A DNA stretch of 64,000 nucleotides from CAZUMW01 sp964621615 (GTDB taxonomy: Bacteria; Desulfobacterota; WTBG01; CAIYCZ01; CAIRTM01), in assembly GCA_964621615.1 (NCBI GenBank), contig CAZUMW010000006.1:1-64000 (forward strand), read 5' to 3'. Below are positions 33,879-42,765 of this stretch, one piece after another. The notes under the pieces are model-generated. The model was not told the DNA's origin. It saw nothing but the letters and a program-made list of their open reading frames with translations, and did no database searches. The first letter of the stretch is position 1, and every line of letters begins with the position of its first letter. Position numbers and translations under genes: made by a program.

Positions 33879-35048
33879 CTATATGATTTTTTTTTCTTGC
33901 AGCAGTTCACCGTAAATCTCTTCAATCCGCCCTATCATGGACCAGAGGGAAAATTCCTGCCGTACGGTCGCGTGCGCCTGACGCGTCACAGAGGCGCGCA
34001 GGTCCGGGCATTCAAGAAGGCTGATAACCCTGTCAGCCATGGACGCCGTATCGCCGGGGTCAACCATAAACCCGTTTGTTCCGTTACGGATAATTTCCCT
34101 CACGCCGTCGACGCCGTTTGCGACAACCGGCACGCCGGCAGCCATGGCCTGGACAATCACCCGGGGCAGCCCTTCCCACAATGAGGTCAATATAAACACA
34201 TCCATGCAGGCCAGCAGCGCCGGCACATCGTCCCGCAGCCCCGCAAGCACAACCGATCCCTCGAGGCCGCACTGCGTAATCTGCCGCTCGATCCCGCTTC
34301 TCAGCGGGCCGTCCCCGACAAAAAGAAACGCCGCCTCCGGCTTTTTCTGCTTCACCAGCGCAGCTGCGCGGACAAAGTCAGCCGGGTTTTTCTGACTCGA
34401 CAGCCGCCCCACCATCCCAATAACAGGCGCATGTGCGGAAAAGCCGAATGAACGCCGGATGCGCACAGGGTCATACTTTTCAGGTGAAAACGCATCGATA
34501 TCGATCGAGCTGTGAATGGTTGTGTAGAGATCCCGGCTGCCGATGGCATCCGACAGGCCTTTTTCGGCGTTGCAATCAGAAACGACGATCATCTTATCGG
34601 TTATGCGGGCCGTTATTCTCTCCAGATACTGATACAGAAGGCGTATGTGAGCCGGCTGATACTCGTGATAGCCCCAGCCGTGTACGGTGTGGACAATAAC
34701 CGGAACACCGGCAATGCGCGCAGCCCACCGGCCCAGAATTCCGGCTTTTGAGCTGTGCGTGTGAACGATGCGGGGCTTTTGGGCACGGAAATATGAAACC
34801 ATTTTCATAAGGGCAGCGGCATCCCTGGCCGGGCTGATCTCGCGCACGAGCTCGTGTATGACATGAAGCCTCACACCGCGGCGCCCGGCCTCTGACAGCA
34901 GCTCGCCCTCCGGGCCGGTTTGCGGCCCGACAATGATTTCCGTGTCATACATTTCCCGGCTCAGGTAGGTGCAGGTATCAATAGTGTTCTGCTGGGCGCC
35001 GCCCACGATTAACCGGGTTATGGGATGGATGACTTTAATTTTTTCCAC
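33879..35048 (-). CDS. Glycosyltransferase family 4
   Basis: About 390 aa from GTG 35048 (VEKIKVIHPITRLIVGGAQQNT); a longer frame upstream lacks family similarity and overlaps the next gene. GT-B fold: the acceptor-side loop GGAQQNT, HTHSSKAGILGRWAARIAGVP in the N-terminal domain, then the nucleotide-sugar site VGDGPLRSGIE, LTSLWEGLPRVIVQAMAAGVPVVANGVDGVREII. It is strikingly similar, motif for motif, to the glycosyltransferase at 35938, so the two are paralogs from a local duplication, separated by one unrelated gene. Donor and acceptor unknown; probably cell-surface glycan synthesis. Confidence 0.88.
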   Translation of the reverse strand: MEKIKVIHPITRLIVGGAQQNTIDTCTYLSREMYDTEIIVGPQTGPEGELLSEAGRRGVRLHVIHELVREISPARDAAALMKMVSYFRAQKPRIVHTHSSKAGILGRWAARIAGVPVIVHTVHGWGYHEYQPAHIRLLYQYLERITARITDKMIVVSDCNAEKGLSDAIGSRDLYTTIHSSIDIDAFSPEKYDPVRIRRSFGFSAHAPVIGMVGRLSSQKNPADFVRAAALVKQKKPEAAFLFVGDGPLRSGIERQITQCGLEGSVVLAGLRDDVPALLACMDVFILTSLWEGLPRVIVQAMAAGVPVVANGVDGVREIIRNGTNGFMVDPGDTASMADRVISLLECPDLRASVTRQAHATVRQEFSLWSMIGRIEEIYGELLQEKKII

Positions 35049-35139
35049 GGCAGTATACGTAATACCATGTACCTGTGATGGAGATCGCGGCTTCAGCGGC
35101 TCCTGCAGGCAGGCATATAACAGGCAGGAAAGCGGAAGG

Positions 35140-35751
35140 CTATGATGTGTTACGGGACACGTCCTGCAGCATCTCGAAATTCCGGCCGTATTCTTCGTGA
35201 GCCTCTGCCAGCAGCGGCCGTATTTCGCGCAGCACATCAGCAAAGAACATCAGCTGCTGCTCTTTCATCTTATAGGCAAACCCGGTTGTGACCTTGCACT
35301 CCCGGTCGCCGAACATGCTGAATGTGATCGTCATGGAGCCGTCGATGCGATATTCAATTGATTCCTGGTATTTACAGACCAGCTTACCGTTTTCAAGCAC
35401 CATATGGTCAAGATCGGCCCGGCGCCTGTTGCAGGCGGGCACCGTAACTTCCAGACCGGTTATGGAGTTCACATAATCTATGCCCTGCGCTTTCAGCTGA
35501 GGATCATTGAGCATCATGTTTTGAATTTTTTCTTCGGTAAGGCGCGCCAGACAAAAATGGATAAATACATTTTCTATCACCTCGGGCGGTATGCGGAACA
35601 GCTCGTGAACGATCTCCCCAATAGGGCGCAATTCATTGATATCACTATCTTTTTTTCTTTCTTCCTGAATCTGAACAGCCTGGTCGAGCTGTGCCTGGGT
35701 AATGACGCCGGCCTTGACAAGATATTCTCCGAATTTGAATTGTGCCCCCAT
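35140..35751 (-). CDS. Protein with N-terminal MshEN-like domain
   Basis: About 203 aa from ATG 35751 (MGAQFKFGEYLVKAGVITQAQLDQAVQIQ), with AGGAGG about 11 bases upstream. The first 70 residues match the short helical MshEN/GspE-N fold, which in PilB/MshE binds c-di-GMP; only one such repeat is present. The rest (EKIQNMMLNDPQLKAQGIDYVNSITGLEVTVPACNRRRADLDHMV...) looks like a separate alpha/beta domain not known to me. Placed between two glycosyltransferases. A c-di-GMP-responsive regulator of surface polysaccharide is a hypothesis. Confidence 0.6.
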   Translation of the reverse strand: MGAQFKFGEYLVKAGVITQAQLDQAVQIQEERKKDSDINELRPIGEIVHELFRIPPEVIENVFIHFCLARLTEEKIQNMMLNDPQLKAQGIDYVNSITGLEVTVPACNRRRADLDHMVLENGKLVCKYQESIEYRIDGSMTITFSMFGDRECKVTTGFAYKMKEQQLMFFADVLREIRPLLAEAHEEYGRNFEMLQDVSRNTS

Positions 35752-35937
35752 GCCTCTGCGTACCTCCTGCAACCGTTTCCCGGAACGTGCTGATTCAAAA
35801 CATAAACTGAATCCGTAAGACCCGCACACCGAGCGCGGACAGCACACGCACCGCCATCGTTAAAGGCGGAGGCGAGTACTTCATAAAATATAACAAACTT
35901 TTGTGCCGCGTGCAAGCAGGTCGTGCCCGGGCGGGCC

Positions 35938-37113
35938 TCACCGCGGTTCGGCAGCGGCGGACAGTTCACGGTAAAGCTGCTCCTGAGCGGAAACCATCCT
36001 GCGTATATCAAACTCTGCCACACGCTCGCTGCCCCTGCGTCCCATTTCCTGTGCCGTTTCAGGATGTTGGACAAGAAAGACAACCCTGTCGGCAAATGCC
36101 TGAACATCCCGGGGGGGAACGGCGAACCCACTGACCCCGTCCCGGACAGCTTCGGGTGTTCCGTCCACCGCGGTGGCAACCACGGGCACACCCGCTGCCA
36201 TTGCCTGCAGCACCGCCCGCGGCAGCCCTTCCCACAGCGATGTTAGCACCATAATATCCGCGGCGTGGATCAGCCGGGGTATATCCCGCCGCCAGCCGCA
36301 CAGGTGAAAGCACGATGTCAGCCCGCTTTGTTCTACTTCGGCTTCGACCGCCGTGCGCAGCCGGCCGTCGCCGACCAGCAGAAACTGTGCCGCAGGAATA
36401 CGCTCCGCAACAATACGCGCAGCCCTGACAAAATCGACCGGTGCCTTCTGCAACTTGAGACAGGAGATCATGATAACAACCGGGGCCTCGGCGGGAATAT
36501 TCAGCTCGCGGCGCGTTTCCGCGCGCGAGGGTTCACTGCACCGGTAGCGCTCTATGTCGATGCCGCTTCGAATCAATACCGAATTCTCATACCGGCAGAT
36601 TCCGAGCCGTACTGCCCGGTCCCGGTTCGCCTGTGACACCGCGATAAACCGGGTAGTGACCAGAGCGGTTATGCGCTCAAGAAAAATATAAAACCACCGA
36701 ACCGGCGCCGGCTGATAGGGGTGAAATCCAAAACCGTGGAAAGAGTGTACAACGATCGGAATACCGGCGGCCCGTGCCGCCCACCGGCCGAGGATGCCGG
36801 CTTTTGAGCTGTGCGTGTGAACAATACAGGACGCTGAAGCACCGTGCCGCTTCTTTATCGACCGCAGCACAGACGCCAGTGAAAAAAGCGCCCTGACATC
36901 CTTGAGCGGCCGTATTTCCCGGACAAGATCACGCACTGTATACATGTTCTTACAGGTACGGCGCGCCTCATCAAAAAGCTCTCCCCCCTCACCTGCTACC
37001 AGATATGCCACAAACCGGCTGTCGTCAAGATGGGTAACCGTATGCAGGGTATTTTGCTGCGCCCCGCCGAGCTCCATTTTTGTGATAATATGAATAACAA
37101 CCGCTTTTCCCAT
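35938..37113 (-). CDS. Glycosyltransferase family 4
   Basis: 391 aa GT-B enzyme. N-terminal MGKAVVIHIITKMELGGAQQNTLHTVTHL, then IVHTHSSKAGILGRWAARAAGIPIVVHSFHGFGFHPYQP, and the donor site FLLVGDGRLRTAVE, VLTSLWEGLPRAVLQAMAAGVPVVATAVDGTPEAV. Paralogous to the enzyme at 33879. The wide GC-rich coding resembles the neighbours, with no sign of transfer. Substrates cannot be derived. Confidence 0.9.
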   Translation of the reverse strand: MGKAVVIHIITKMELGGAQQNTLHTVTHLDDSRFVAYLVAGEGGELFDEARRTCKNMYTVRDLVREIRPLKDVRALFSLASVLRSIKKRHGASASCIVHTHSSKAGILGRWAARAAGIPIVVHSFHGFGFHPYQPAPVRWFYIFLERITALVTTRFIAVSQANRDRAVRLGICRYENSVLIRSGIDIERYRCSEPSRAETRRELNIPAEAPVVIMISCLKLQKAPVDFVRAARIVAERIPAAQFLLVGDGRLRTAVEAEVEQSGLTSCFHLCGWRRDIPRLIHAADIMVLTSLWEGLPRAVLQAMAAGVPVVATAVDGTPEAVRDGVSGFAVPPRDVQAFADRVVFLVQHPETAQEMGRRGSERVAEFDIRRMVSAQEQLYRELSAAAEPR

Positions 37114-37139
37114 GCATACACCGGCCGCCGCACCAGCGG

Positions 37140-37967
37140 TCAGTCACCGCCTGCAGCGCTGTTGCGAAATACAAACTGATTGTTTCCCCACCCCCGGGTG
37201 CGCACCTGATTAACAAGCGTGTATCCCCTGTGCTGATAAAAATCGATAATAGACTCAGGCGAGGCAACCTCGAAGGGATACCCGCCGAGCCAGTCAATCC
37301 AGTCATGCCACACCGACATGCCCCGATTCCGGCTCCCGTAGCTACGGTACCGGGTGAGCGGGCTGCGCAGCCGCACCACGTCGTTCACTGCACAGGCAGC
37401 GCTGAGAACAGGAAGGCACAGGAAAACGGTAAGCCACGCCGGCAGTTTTCCGGAACAGTGAAATCGCTTAATCTGTTTCCAGGCGGCTGAGCGCCACCCC
37501 TGATCGTTATACACGGCAATGCACAGCAGCCCGTTTTTCTCAACCGGACGTCTTATTATATCGAGCCCGCGCCACAGATCTCCGGTGTGATGCAAAACCC
37601 CCCAGCAGTACACAACATCATATGTGCCAAGTGTATCGATAAATGCCTCATCCAGAGCAGACCCCGCCGCAATAGCCCACCGGTCATCCTCGGGAAAATA
37701 GCGCTTTTTGAGCTCGCGCGCGCATGCCAGGCATTGCTGATCCCGGTCAAACGAGCAGACCGTGGCGCCGAGCCGGCGCGCTGCAAGGCTGAACAGCCCG
37801 CTTCCGCTACCGGCATCGAGAAACCGCAGGCCGCGCATGTCTGCACAGCGGAACAGATCGAGAAGGGATTGTTCAGCGGTCCGGATGCGCTGCTCGTCAA
37901 GCACGGCAAGGAACCGCTGCCAGTTTGCCCCGAACCGGAAACGTTTTTGTTTTGCAAGCGAATTCAA
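37140..37967 (-). CDS. Class I SAM-dependent methyltransferase
   Basis: 275 aa. SAM-binding motif I LRFLDAGSGSGLFSLAARRLGA lies near residues 52-73, followed by VCSFDRDQQCLACA and YDVVYCWGVLHHTGDLWRGLDIIRRPVEKNGLLCIAVYN. The C-terminal part carries a hydrophobic stretch that may associate with membrane. Similar to Methyltransf_11/23 proteins in polysaccharide clusters. It precedes the two glycosyltransferases on the same strand with a 26-bp gap. The methyl acceptor, sugar or other, is unknown. Confidence 0.8.
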   Translation of the reverse strand: MNSLAKQKRFRFGANWQRFLAVLDEQRIRTAEQSLLDLFRCADMRGLRFLDAGSGSGLFSLAARRLGATVCSFDRDQQCLACARELKKRYFPEDDRWAIAAGSALDEAFIDTLGTYDVVYCWGVLHHTGDLWRGLDIIRRPVEKNGLLCIAVYNDQGWRSAAWKQIKRFHCSGKLPAWLTVFLCLPVLSAACAVNDVVRLRSPLTRYRSYGSRNRGMSVWHDWIDWLGGYPFEVASPESIIDFYQHRGYTLVNQVRTRGWGNNQFVFRNSAAGGD

Positions 37968-38216
37968 TAAAACACAAACCTGATCAGTTCAATTCATGTA
38001 AAAATTCGTTTTTACAGGCCTATTATGATTTAATCAGCCTGCTTTGTAAAGGTACAGTTTGTCGGATTTGTGTAATAACGGGGCGGGTGGAGGGGGGCCA
38101 GGTTTTTGATATTTTTGATGCCTTGACATTAAATCAGCGTATACTAAGATGGAAAATTATGCTTTTTTGAACTGCCGCACAGAGAGCTTACCACCGTACA
38201 CACAAGCAAAAACACA

Positions 38217-38462
38217 ATGATAAAAAGCCCCTGGTTATACCATCTTAAAAACAGGGCAATAAAAAACCGATCTTTAAAAAAATTTCTCAAAAAAAGCCGG
38301 CTCTTCAATGTCGCCTATGAGCACCTGCTTACAGCAAAGCCGCCGCTGCTGGAAGCCGATGAGAGGAAGGTTATACGGGATATATTATTCGAGGATGTAC
38401 AAAGGCTGGAGAAAATCTCAGGAAAGGTGCCCTGCGCCTGGAAAGATTTCATGCAGGGATAA
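38217..38462 (+). pseudogene. C-terminal fragment of a sulfotransferase
   Basis: An 81-codon frame on the plus strand. Its end (LLEADERKVIRDILFEDVQRLEKISGKVPCAWKDF) has the pattern of the last 35 residues of bacterial sulfotransferases (L...Y...DI..LE.L.G.....W). The nucleotide-binding part is missing and the first 30 residues are Lys-rich and unrelated. It sits in opposite orientation to the sulfotransferases that follow. Probably a leftover of a rearranged copy. Confidence 0.45.
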
Positions 38463-38467
38463 AAAAA

Positions 38468-39667
38468 TTACGCTGTACAAGTATCAATAATATATCTGCA
38501 TCTGTTATACCAGGTATACTTCACAACCTCTTCCGCGGCACATCCGGCAAGCCTGGCCCCCCTTTCCTCATCCGACAAAACCGCCATAATTGCTTCAGCA
38601 AGCGCAGCACCGTTGCCGGGTTTGACCAGAAGGCAGTTTTCCCCATGATGAAGAACATCCCGCAGGGCAGGCAAATCCGAGGCCACAATAGGGACCTCTG
38701 CTGCCATGTATTCAAACAGTTTCATGGGAGAGGTACAATAGGCTGAAAAATCCGTCCATGGCCACGGAATGGTAACAACATCGCAACCGCGAATCCATTT
38801 GGGCACGTCCTCATTCGGAACCCGGTCAACAAACATGAGCGAATGATGAGACACCCCGTGTCTGCGGGCGTGGTCCTGATAGCGCTGAACAGGTTCCAAA
38901 GGGCCTCCCACACACAACAGCAGCGGCTCCCTGCCCGCTACAGGACCAATATGCGCCATCGCCTCGATCAGCTCCGGAATCCCCTTTTCCAGCTCCATGG
39001 TCTGGAACCTGCCGATATAGCCGATAACCGCACGATCTGCCGGAATGCCCAGCATCTTCCTGCATTCATCACGTGAGGGGAGGTCTTTGTAAAACGACAA
39101 ATCCACTGCATCGGGGAGAACATCTATCTGCGTGCCAGGTCTGCACAAAGCCGCTATGCGATCTCTGAGATGAGAGGTCAGCACAATGAGCCGCAACAGA
39201 CACGGGCTTTTCATTATCCTGCACAATAGCCGTTTTTGCAGCGCACCGGGAATGGTATGTATTTCGCACACGGCCGGCAGGCAAAGCCGCACAAGCCAGT
39301 ATGCCGTCGTGATTTCTCGGGTGAAATAAAGATCGCCCCTCTCTTTTTTAGCTGCACGCACAGCAAGAAAGCCCCATATCACGGCATGCAGAAAAAACAG
39401 CACGCGGAAAACAGCCGCAGGCACAAATGGTTCGAAACGTATCACATCAAGGTTCTTTATTTTTTCAACCCGAAACGAGCGGGATATACCATAGTAGTCA
39501 AAAACCGTGCTTTCGGCTAACCGGCGGTCGTGCTGCACCCGGTTGGGGCAGAGCAATACCACATCAAAACCGTTTTCTGCAAAGGCTTCGCACATTTTAC
39601 AAATCTGATAGCCGTGCGCTTTTTCGGTGGGAAGCCTGGCATTGGTTATGTAAACGAGCTTTTTCAT
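38468..39667 (-). CDS. Glycosyltransferase family 4
   Basis: About 399 aa from ATG 39667 (MKKLVYITNARLPTEKAHGYQICKMCEAF); this ATG overlaps the stop of the upstream frameshifted sulfotransferase (ATGA). GT-B features: N-terminal domain with LYFTREITTAYWLV, then VIGYIGRFQTMELEKGIPELIEAMAHIG and the donor site IPWPWTDFSAYCTSPMKLFEYMAAEVPIVASDLPALRDVL. It ends almost against the plus-strand sulfotransferase fragment (6 bp). Part of the surface glycan cluster. Confidence 0.88.
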   Translation of the reverse strand: MKKLVYITNARLPTEKAHGYQICKMCEAFAENGFDVVLLCPNRVQHDRRLAESTVFDYYGISRSFRVEKIKNLDVIRFEPFVPAAVFRVLFFLHAVIWGFLAVRAAKKERGDLYFTREITTAYWLVRLCLPAVCEIHTIPGALQKRLLCRIMKSPCLLRLIVLTSHLRDRIAALCRPGTQIDVLPDAVDLSFYKDLPSRDECRKMLGIPADRAVIGYIGRFQTMELEKGIPELIEAMAHIGPVAGREPLLLCVGGPLEPVQRYQDHARRHGVSHHSLMFVDRVPNEDVPKWIRGCDVVTIPWPWTDFSAYCTSPMKLFEYMAAEVPIVASDLPALRDVLHHGENCLLVKPGNGAALAEAIMAVLSDEERGARLAGCAAEEVVKYTWYNRCRYIIDTCTA

Positions 39668-40571
39668 TCCTTCTGCAACCACGTGCTCAAATCTCTTCCT
39701 ATCAGGTTCTCAAGCTGTACAATGTCTTCCCTGTAGAGGTTCTGCAGCTGTTTTTTTGTGTCTCCACCAATTGTTGGGGTATGACTTTTTTGCCCATCGC
39801 GTGATTTTATCTGATTGTATTTCATGATTTTCATAAATGCCTTATTTGCGCCTGCCAGTCGTATCCCTTTCCTCAGCATTTTGTCTTTCGGCATTTTGCG
39901 AAACATCCGTCGCAAAAAATACAGAACCCTGTTTATAAAAACGTAGCGATAATTTGTTTTTTGGGCTGCATTAACGACCGATTCCGCTGAAACGGGCACA
40001 AAATTTTCATCTACACCTATAAATCGATACAGCTTCTTAATTACAGAATACGGATCAGAAGCCAGATCCCTAAAAAGGATCACGTGAATTCTGTCTTTAT
40101 CAAAATATTTAAAAATTTTCCCAAATAGTAATAATAAAATCCCGCAGTAACTACCGGATCATTTTTTTGAATTAGTTCTGTCATATTCGTGCGTCGCCCT
40201 CGTGACCCTTTGCGGACATTATATTGCAAGTGTGAAACTGCTCTTTCAGCGGGATTGCGCAAGCACACAATAATTTTTGCCCGGGGAAAATGTTTCTTTA
40301 TCCTGCGTGCTATCTCATCATTCAGGTAATAGCTGGGTGTGAATTCCCCTATTACCTTACCTGGAGAAAGGTTTTTGAAATGCGTCCTATAATGCACCAA
40401 ATCTTTCTCCGTTTTATAGACACGGTCAAAAAAATGAGTCTCTTTCGTTGACGAAAAGCATACTTCCGGATGCTCTTCCAAAGATCGTGCAACCCATGAA
40501 GTTCCGCTGCGCGGTGCTCCAATGCCGATAAAATCAACTCGAAAACACTTGTCCTGTTCTGAAAAACCCAT
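39664..40571 (-). pseudogene. Sulfotransferase with a single-base frameshift
   Basis: Two frames together make one normal sulfotransferase. The first (40571-40080) has the PAPS 5' loop GAPRSGTSWVARSLEEHP near residues 18-35, the 3' site IIVCLRNPAERAVSHLQY and the GFYYYYLGKF helix. The second (to 39664) continues HVILFRDLASDPYSVIKKLYRFIGVD and ends LQNLYREDIVQLENLIGRDLSTW. At 40111-40115 a run of five T in the coding strand should be six. A real loss, an assembly error, or inefficient -1 slippage at the run would all give this picture. PAPS-dependent sulfation of a sugar or polyol would be its role. Confidence 0.85.
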
Positions 40572-40685
40572 AAAAAATCAATACGGTTAATTAACGTCCA
40601 GGATGATTACCAACCTTACCAAATCCACCCTGACTTGTAATAGATTTGTTTTACATTTTCCAAACGCACCATAACCGGCATATAG

Positions 40686-41537
40686 TTACGGCATTAAAAA
40701 GCCGGGTTCTATAGGAGCCGGCTTTGCTATTCCCGCATCTCCGGACACATAGCCGAGCTGCTCCATAAGCGCTGCAGCCTGCGGGCATTCCCTGTACGTC
40801 TGAATAAGCGTGCCTGTCTGTGTGTCAGCATCGATTGTGCGCCATTTCTGCAGTGAGCCCTGGTGAACGGTATTCGTTGTATGGCACTTCCAGTCTTCGC
40901 TGGTATCACTTTTTGCAGCTATTTTCCGGCGGGTGTTGCTATAGGTATTTGTCAGCTCACCGGTCTGCAGCCCCGCCCACGCTAAAAAGGCTTTTTTTAT
41001 TTCCACAGGGCAGGCGACCATATCCTCATATCGAAGAAGCCGCGCACAATTCGTATCGGCCAGCTGCTGAAGCACCGCAAGGCCGCGGCTGTAATGCCTG
41101 TACCAGGCGGCCCAGAACGTCCGATCGCGGGGAACACCTGCATGCCGGTCAGTCTCAAGAAGAGACAGCAGCTGATCCCGCGGATCGCGAACCAGCACAA
41201 TCACGCGCACATGGCCGCCGAACCGCCGGAAAATATCATCAATATGGTTTATATATTTTGTGCGCTTATCCAGAACCGTTTTTCCGAATGGATAATAGAG
41301 CCGCTGCATAATCCACGCATCCATATAGTTATGGGACGGGCTCATGCCGGAAAGCTTTATCTGTGGATGATCGCCAAAATAGCGCTTGACAAGCGTAGAT
41401 CCCGTTCTCGGCATGGAGGCAACATACACAACGCGCGGGGGGTATGACCCCTTCCGCCGGAAACCGGGAAGCAGCTCATGTACTGCTGCCGGTTTCGTCA
41501 GAATATTTTTTAAAAACGTTTTTTTACCGAGCCTCAT
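40686..41537 (-). CDS. Sulfotransferase family protein
   Basis: 283 aa. PAPS-binding 5' loop SMPRTGSTLVKRYFGDHPQI (43-47 core), 3' phosphate site FGGHVRVIVLVRDPRDQLLSLL, and RLLRYEDMVACPVEIKKAFLAWAGL. The C-terminus differs from the other two sulfotransferases, so this is not a simple tandem duplicate. Transfers sulfate from PAPS to a hydroxyl, most likely of the locus glycan. Intact. Confidence 0.85.
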   Translation of the reverse strand: MRLGKKTFLKNILTKPAAVHELLPGFRRKGSYPPRVVYVASMPRTGSTLVKRYFGDHPQIKLSGMSPSHNYMDAWIMQRLYYPFGKTVLDKRTKYINHIDDIFRRFGGHVRVIVLVRDPRDQLLSLLETDRHAGVPRDRTFWAAWYRHYSRGLAVLQQLADTNCARLLRYEDMVACPVEIKKAFLAWAGLQTGELTNTYSNTRRKIAAKSDTSEDWKCHTTNTVHQGSLQKWRTIDADTQTGTLIQTYRECPQAAALMEQLGYVSGDAGIAKPAPIEPGFLMP

Positions 41538-41553
41538 TCCGTTTCATCCCGTT

Positions 41554-42402
41554 TCATAAATCAGTTTTGCCGTGATACCCGTAGCAATAATTCAGCCAGC
41601 CGGCCACAAGGGCAAACAAAAGCTTATGCCGTTTCCGCATAGCGGTGCGCCAGGAGTCATCCGGCATAATCCGGCTGTCCCCGGCAAACCGCATTCTGTT
41701 ACCGCCGATGCCGATGTGCGCTGTTTTGTCCATCGAAAGCATGGACTGCTCAAATTCCAGGCAGAGAAAACCGGCAATAGCACGAAGGGTTCCTTCCGGT
41801 TTTAAAACGAGATCTTCATAACGAATGCGGCAGCACCGGTCTTCCGGAATCCGGCTCAAAATCAAAGAGGCCATAATGCTCGAGCCCATCCATCTTCTTA
41901 TCGCATACCGGAAGCCGCCGTACTTTTTCATATACGAACAGACAACCGCTCTTCCGTCCCGTACCAGATGAATAACCTTAACATCAAAAAGCCTGCTCCG
42001 ATACAATAGATAAAGGCGCTGCCAGAACTTTGATGCATCAACCACAATGCGTGTTCCCGTCTGCCGGGAAACGCAGGTGAAAATATGATAATTTTTTTCA
42101 ATATAGTCCTTTTTGCTTTTTTCAGGCATCTGAAAAAGCTCCAAAAATGAAGGGGCCGACAGGTCCATCATATCAAAGCCTTCACTCGTTGCTTTTTTAT
42201 AACATTTCTCAACTCTTTCCCAAAAGGATGCGGCTGCCGGGTTCATCCGGGCTTCCCGCTCAAGAGAACGCCGGTTCAATGAACCAACTTCACTCAGGCC
42301 GGTTATACTGCTATGGCCATTGAGAAGGATATTCAGCAGCGTCGAACCGCAGTGCCCGCTTCCCACAATATAGACCACGGTAATTTTTTTTTCAGATGTC
42401 AT
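41554..42402 (-). CDS. Sulfotransferase family protein
   Basis: 282 aa. N-terminal VVYIVGSGHCGSTLLNILLNGHSSI carries the PAPS loop (14-22); VDASKFWQRLYLL, DVKVIHLVRDGRAVVCSYMKKYGGFRYAIRRW (3' phosphate Arg and Ser) and CRIRYEDLVLKPEGTLRAIAGFL complete the fold. It ends with a DNMRMRFAGDSRI-type helix region. It lies 16 bp upstream of the next sulfotransferase gene and so is co-transcribed with it. Confidence 0.87.
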   Translation of the reverse strand: MTSEKKITVVYIVGSGHCGSTLLNILLNGHSSITGLSEVGSLNRRSLEREARMNPAAASFWERVEKCYKKATSEGFDMMDLSAPSFLELFQMPEKSKKDYIEKNYHIFTCVSRQTGTRIVVDASKFWQRLYLLYRSRLFDVKVIHLVRDGRAVVCSYMKKYGGFRYAIRRWMGSSIMASLILSRIPEDRCCRIRYEDLVLKPEGTLRAIAGFLCLEFEQSMLSMDKTAHIGIGGNRMRFAGDSRIMPDDSWRTAMRKRHKLLFALVAGWLNYCYGYHGKTDL

Positions 42403-42517
42403 TATGATATTTCTTTGTCATTTCGCGCCCGATTTTGATCAAGAACCTTTCTTCAAAAAACATTCATTTCATAAAAAAGGTAGTAATCGGAAATCGAACA
42501 AAAGCGTATAGAGGGCG

Positions 42518-42765
42518 ATGAACACTGCCATTGTTATCATCGATACCAATGTTCCGGTTGCCGGACTTATTACCTCTCAGCCGAACAGTCCGAGGGCGCA
42601 AATCCTTGAAGGGATGCTTGATGGAAGCATTTTTTTCTTCTTTCAGCGGATTTGTTACGCGAATATAGAGGTGTTTTACTGCGTCCCCGGCTTACTCGAA
42701 CTCACCGGCTGAACAAAGAAGACTTTATTGCACGCAATGCACAATCTCTTTTATCAGCGCGGTGA
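42518..42765 (+). pseudogene. Remnant of a PIN-domain toxin
   Basis: The plus-strand start MNTAIVIIDTNVPVAGLITSQPNSPRAQILEGMLDG is the N-terminus of a PIN domain (first catalytic Asp in IIDTNV). After the T-run at 42630-42636 the sense continues in another frame: LSADLLREYRGVLLRPRLTRTHRL, the conserved second block with EYRGVL. One T is missing. The frame then enters the end of a minus-strand glycosyltransferase gene and stops, so the second half of the domain is absent. No antitoxin gene is adjacent. A dead insertion relic inside the glycan locus. Confidence 0.7.

Noticed and set aside
40100..40125. Programmed -1 frameshift in the sulfotransferase
   Set aside because: No canonical X-XXY-YYZ heptamer is in phase and no downstream stem is evident; a lost T is simpler.
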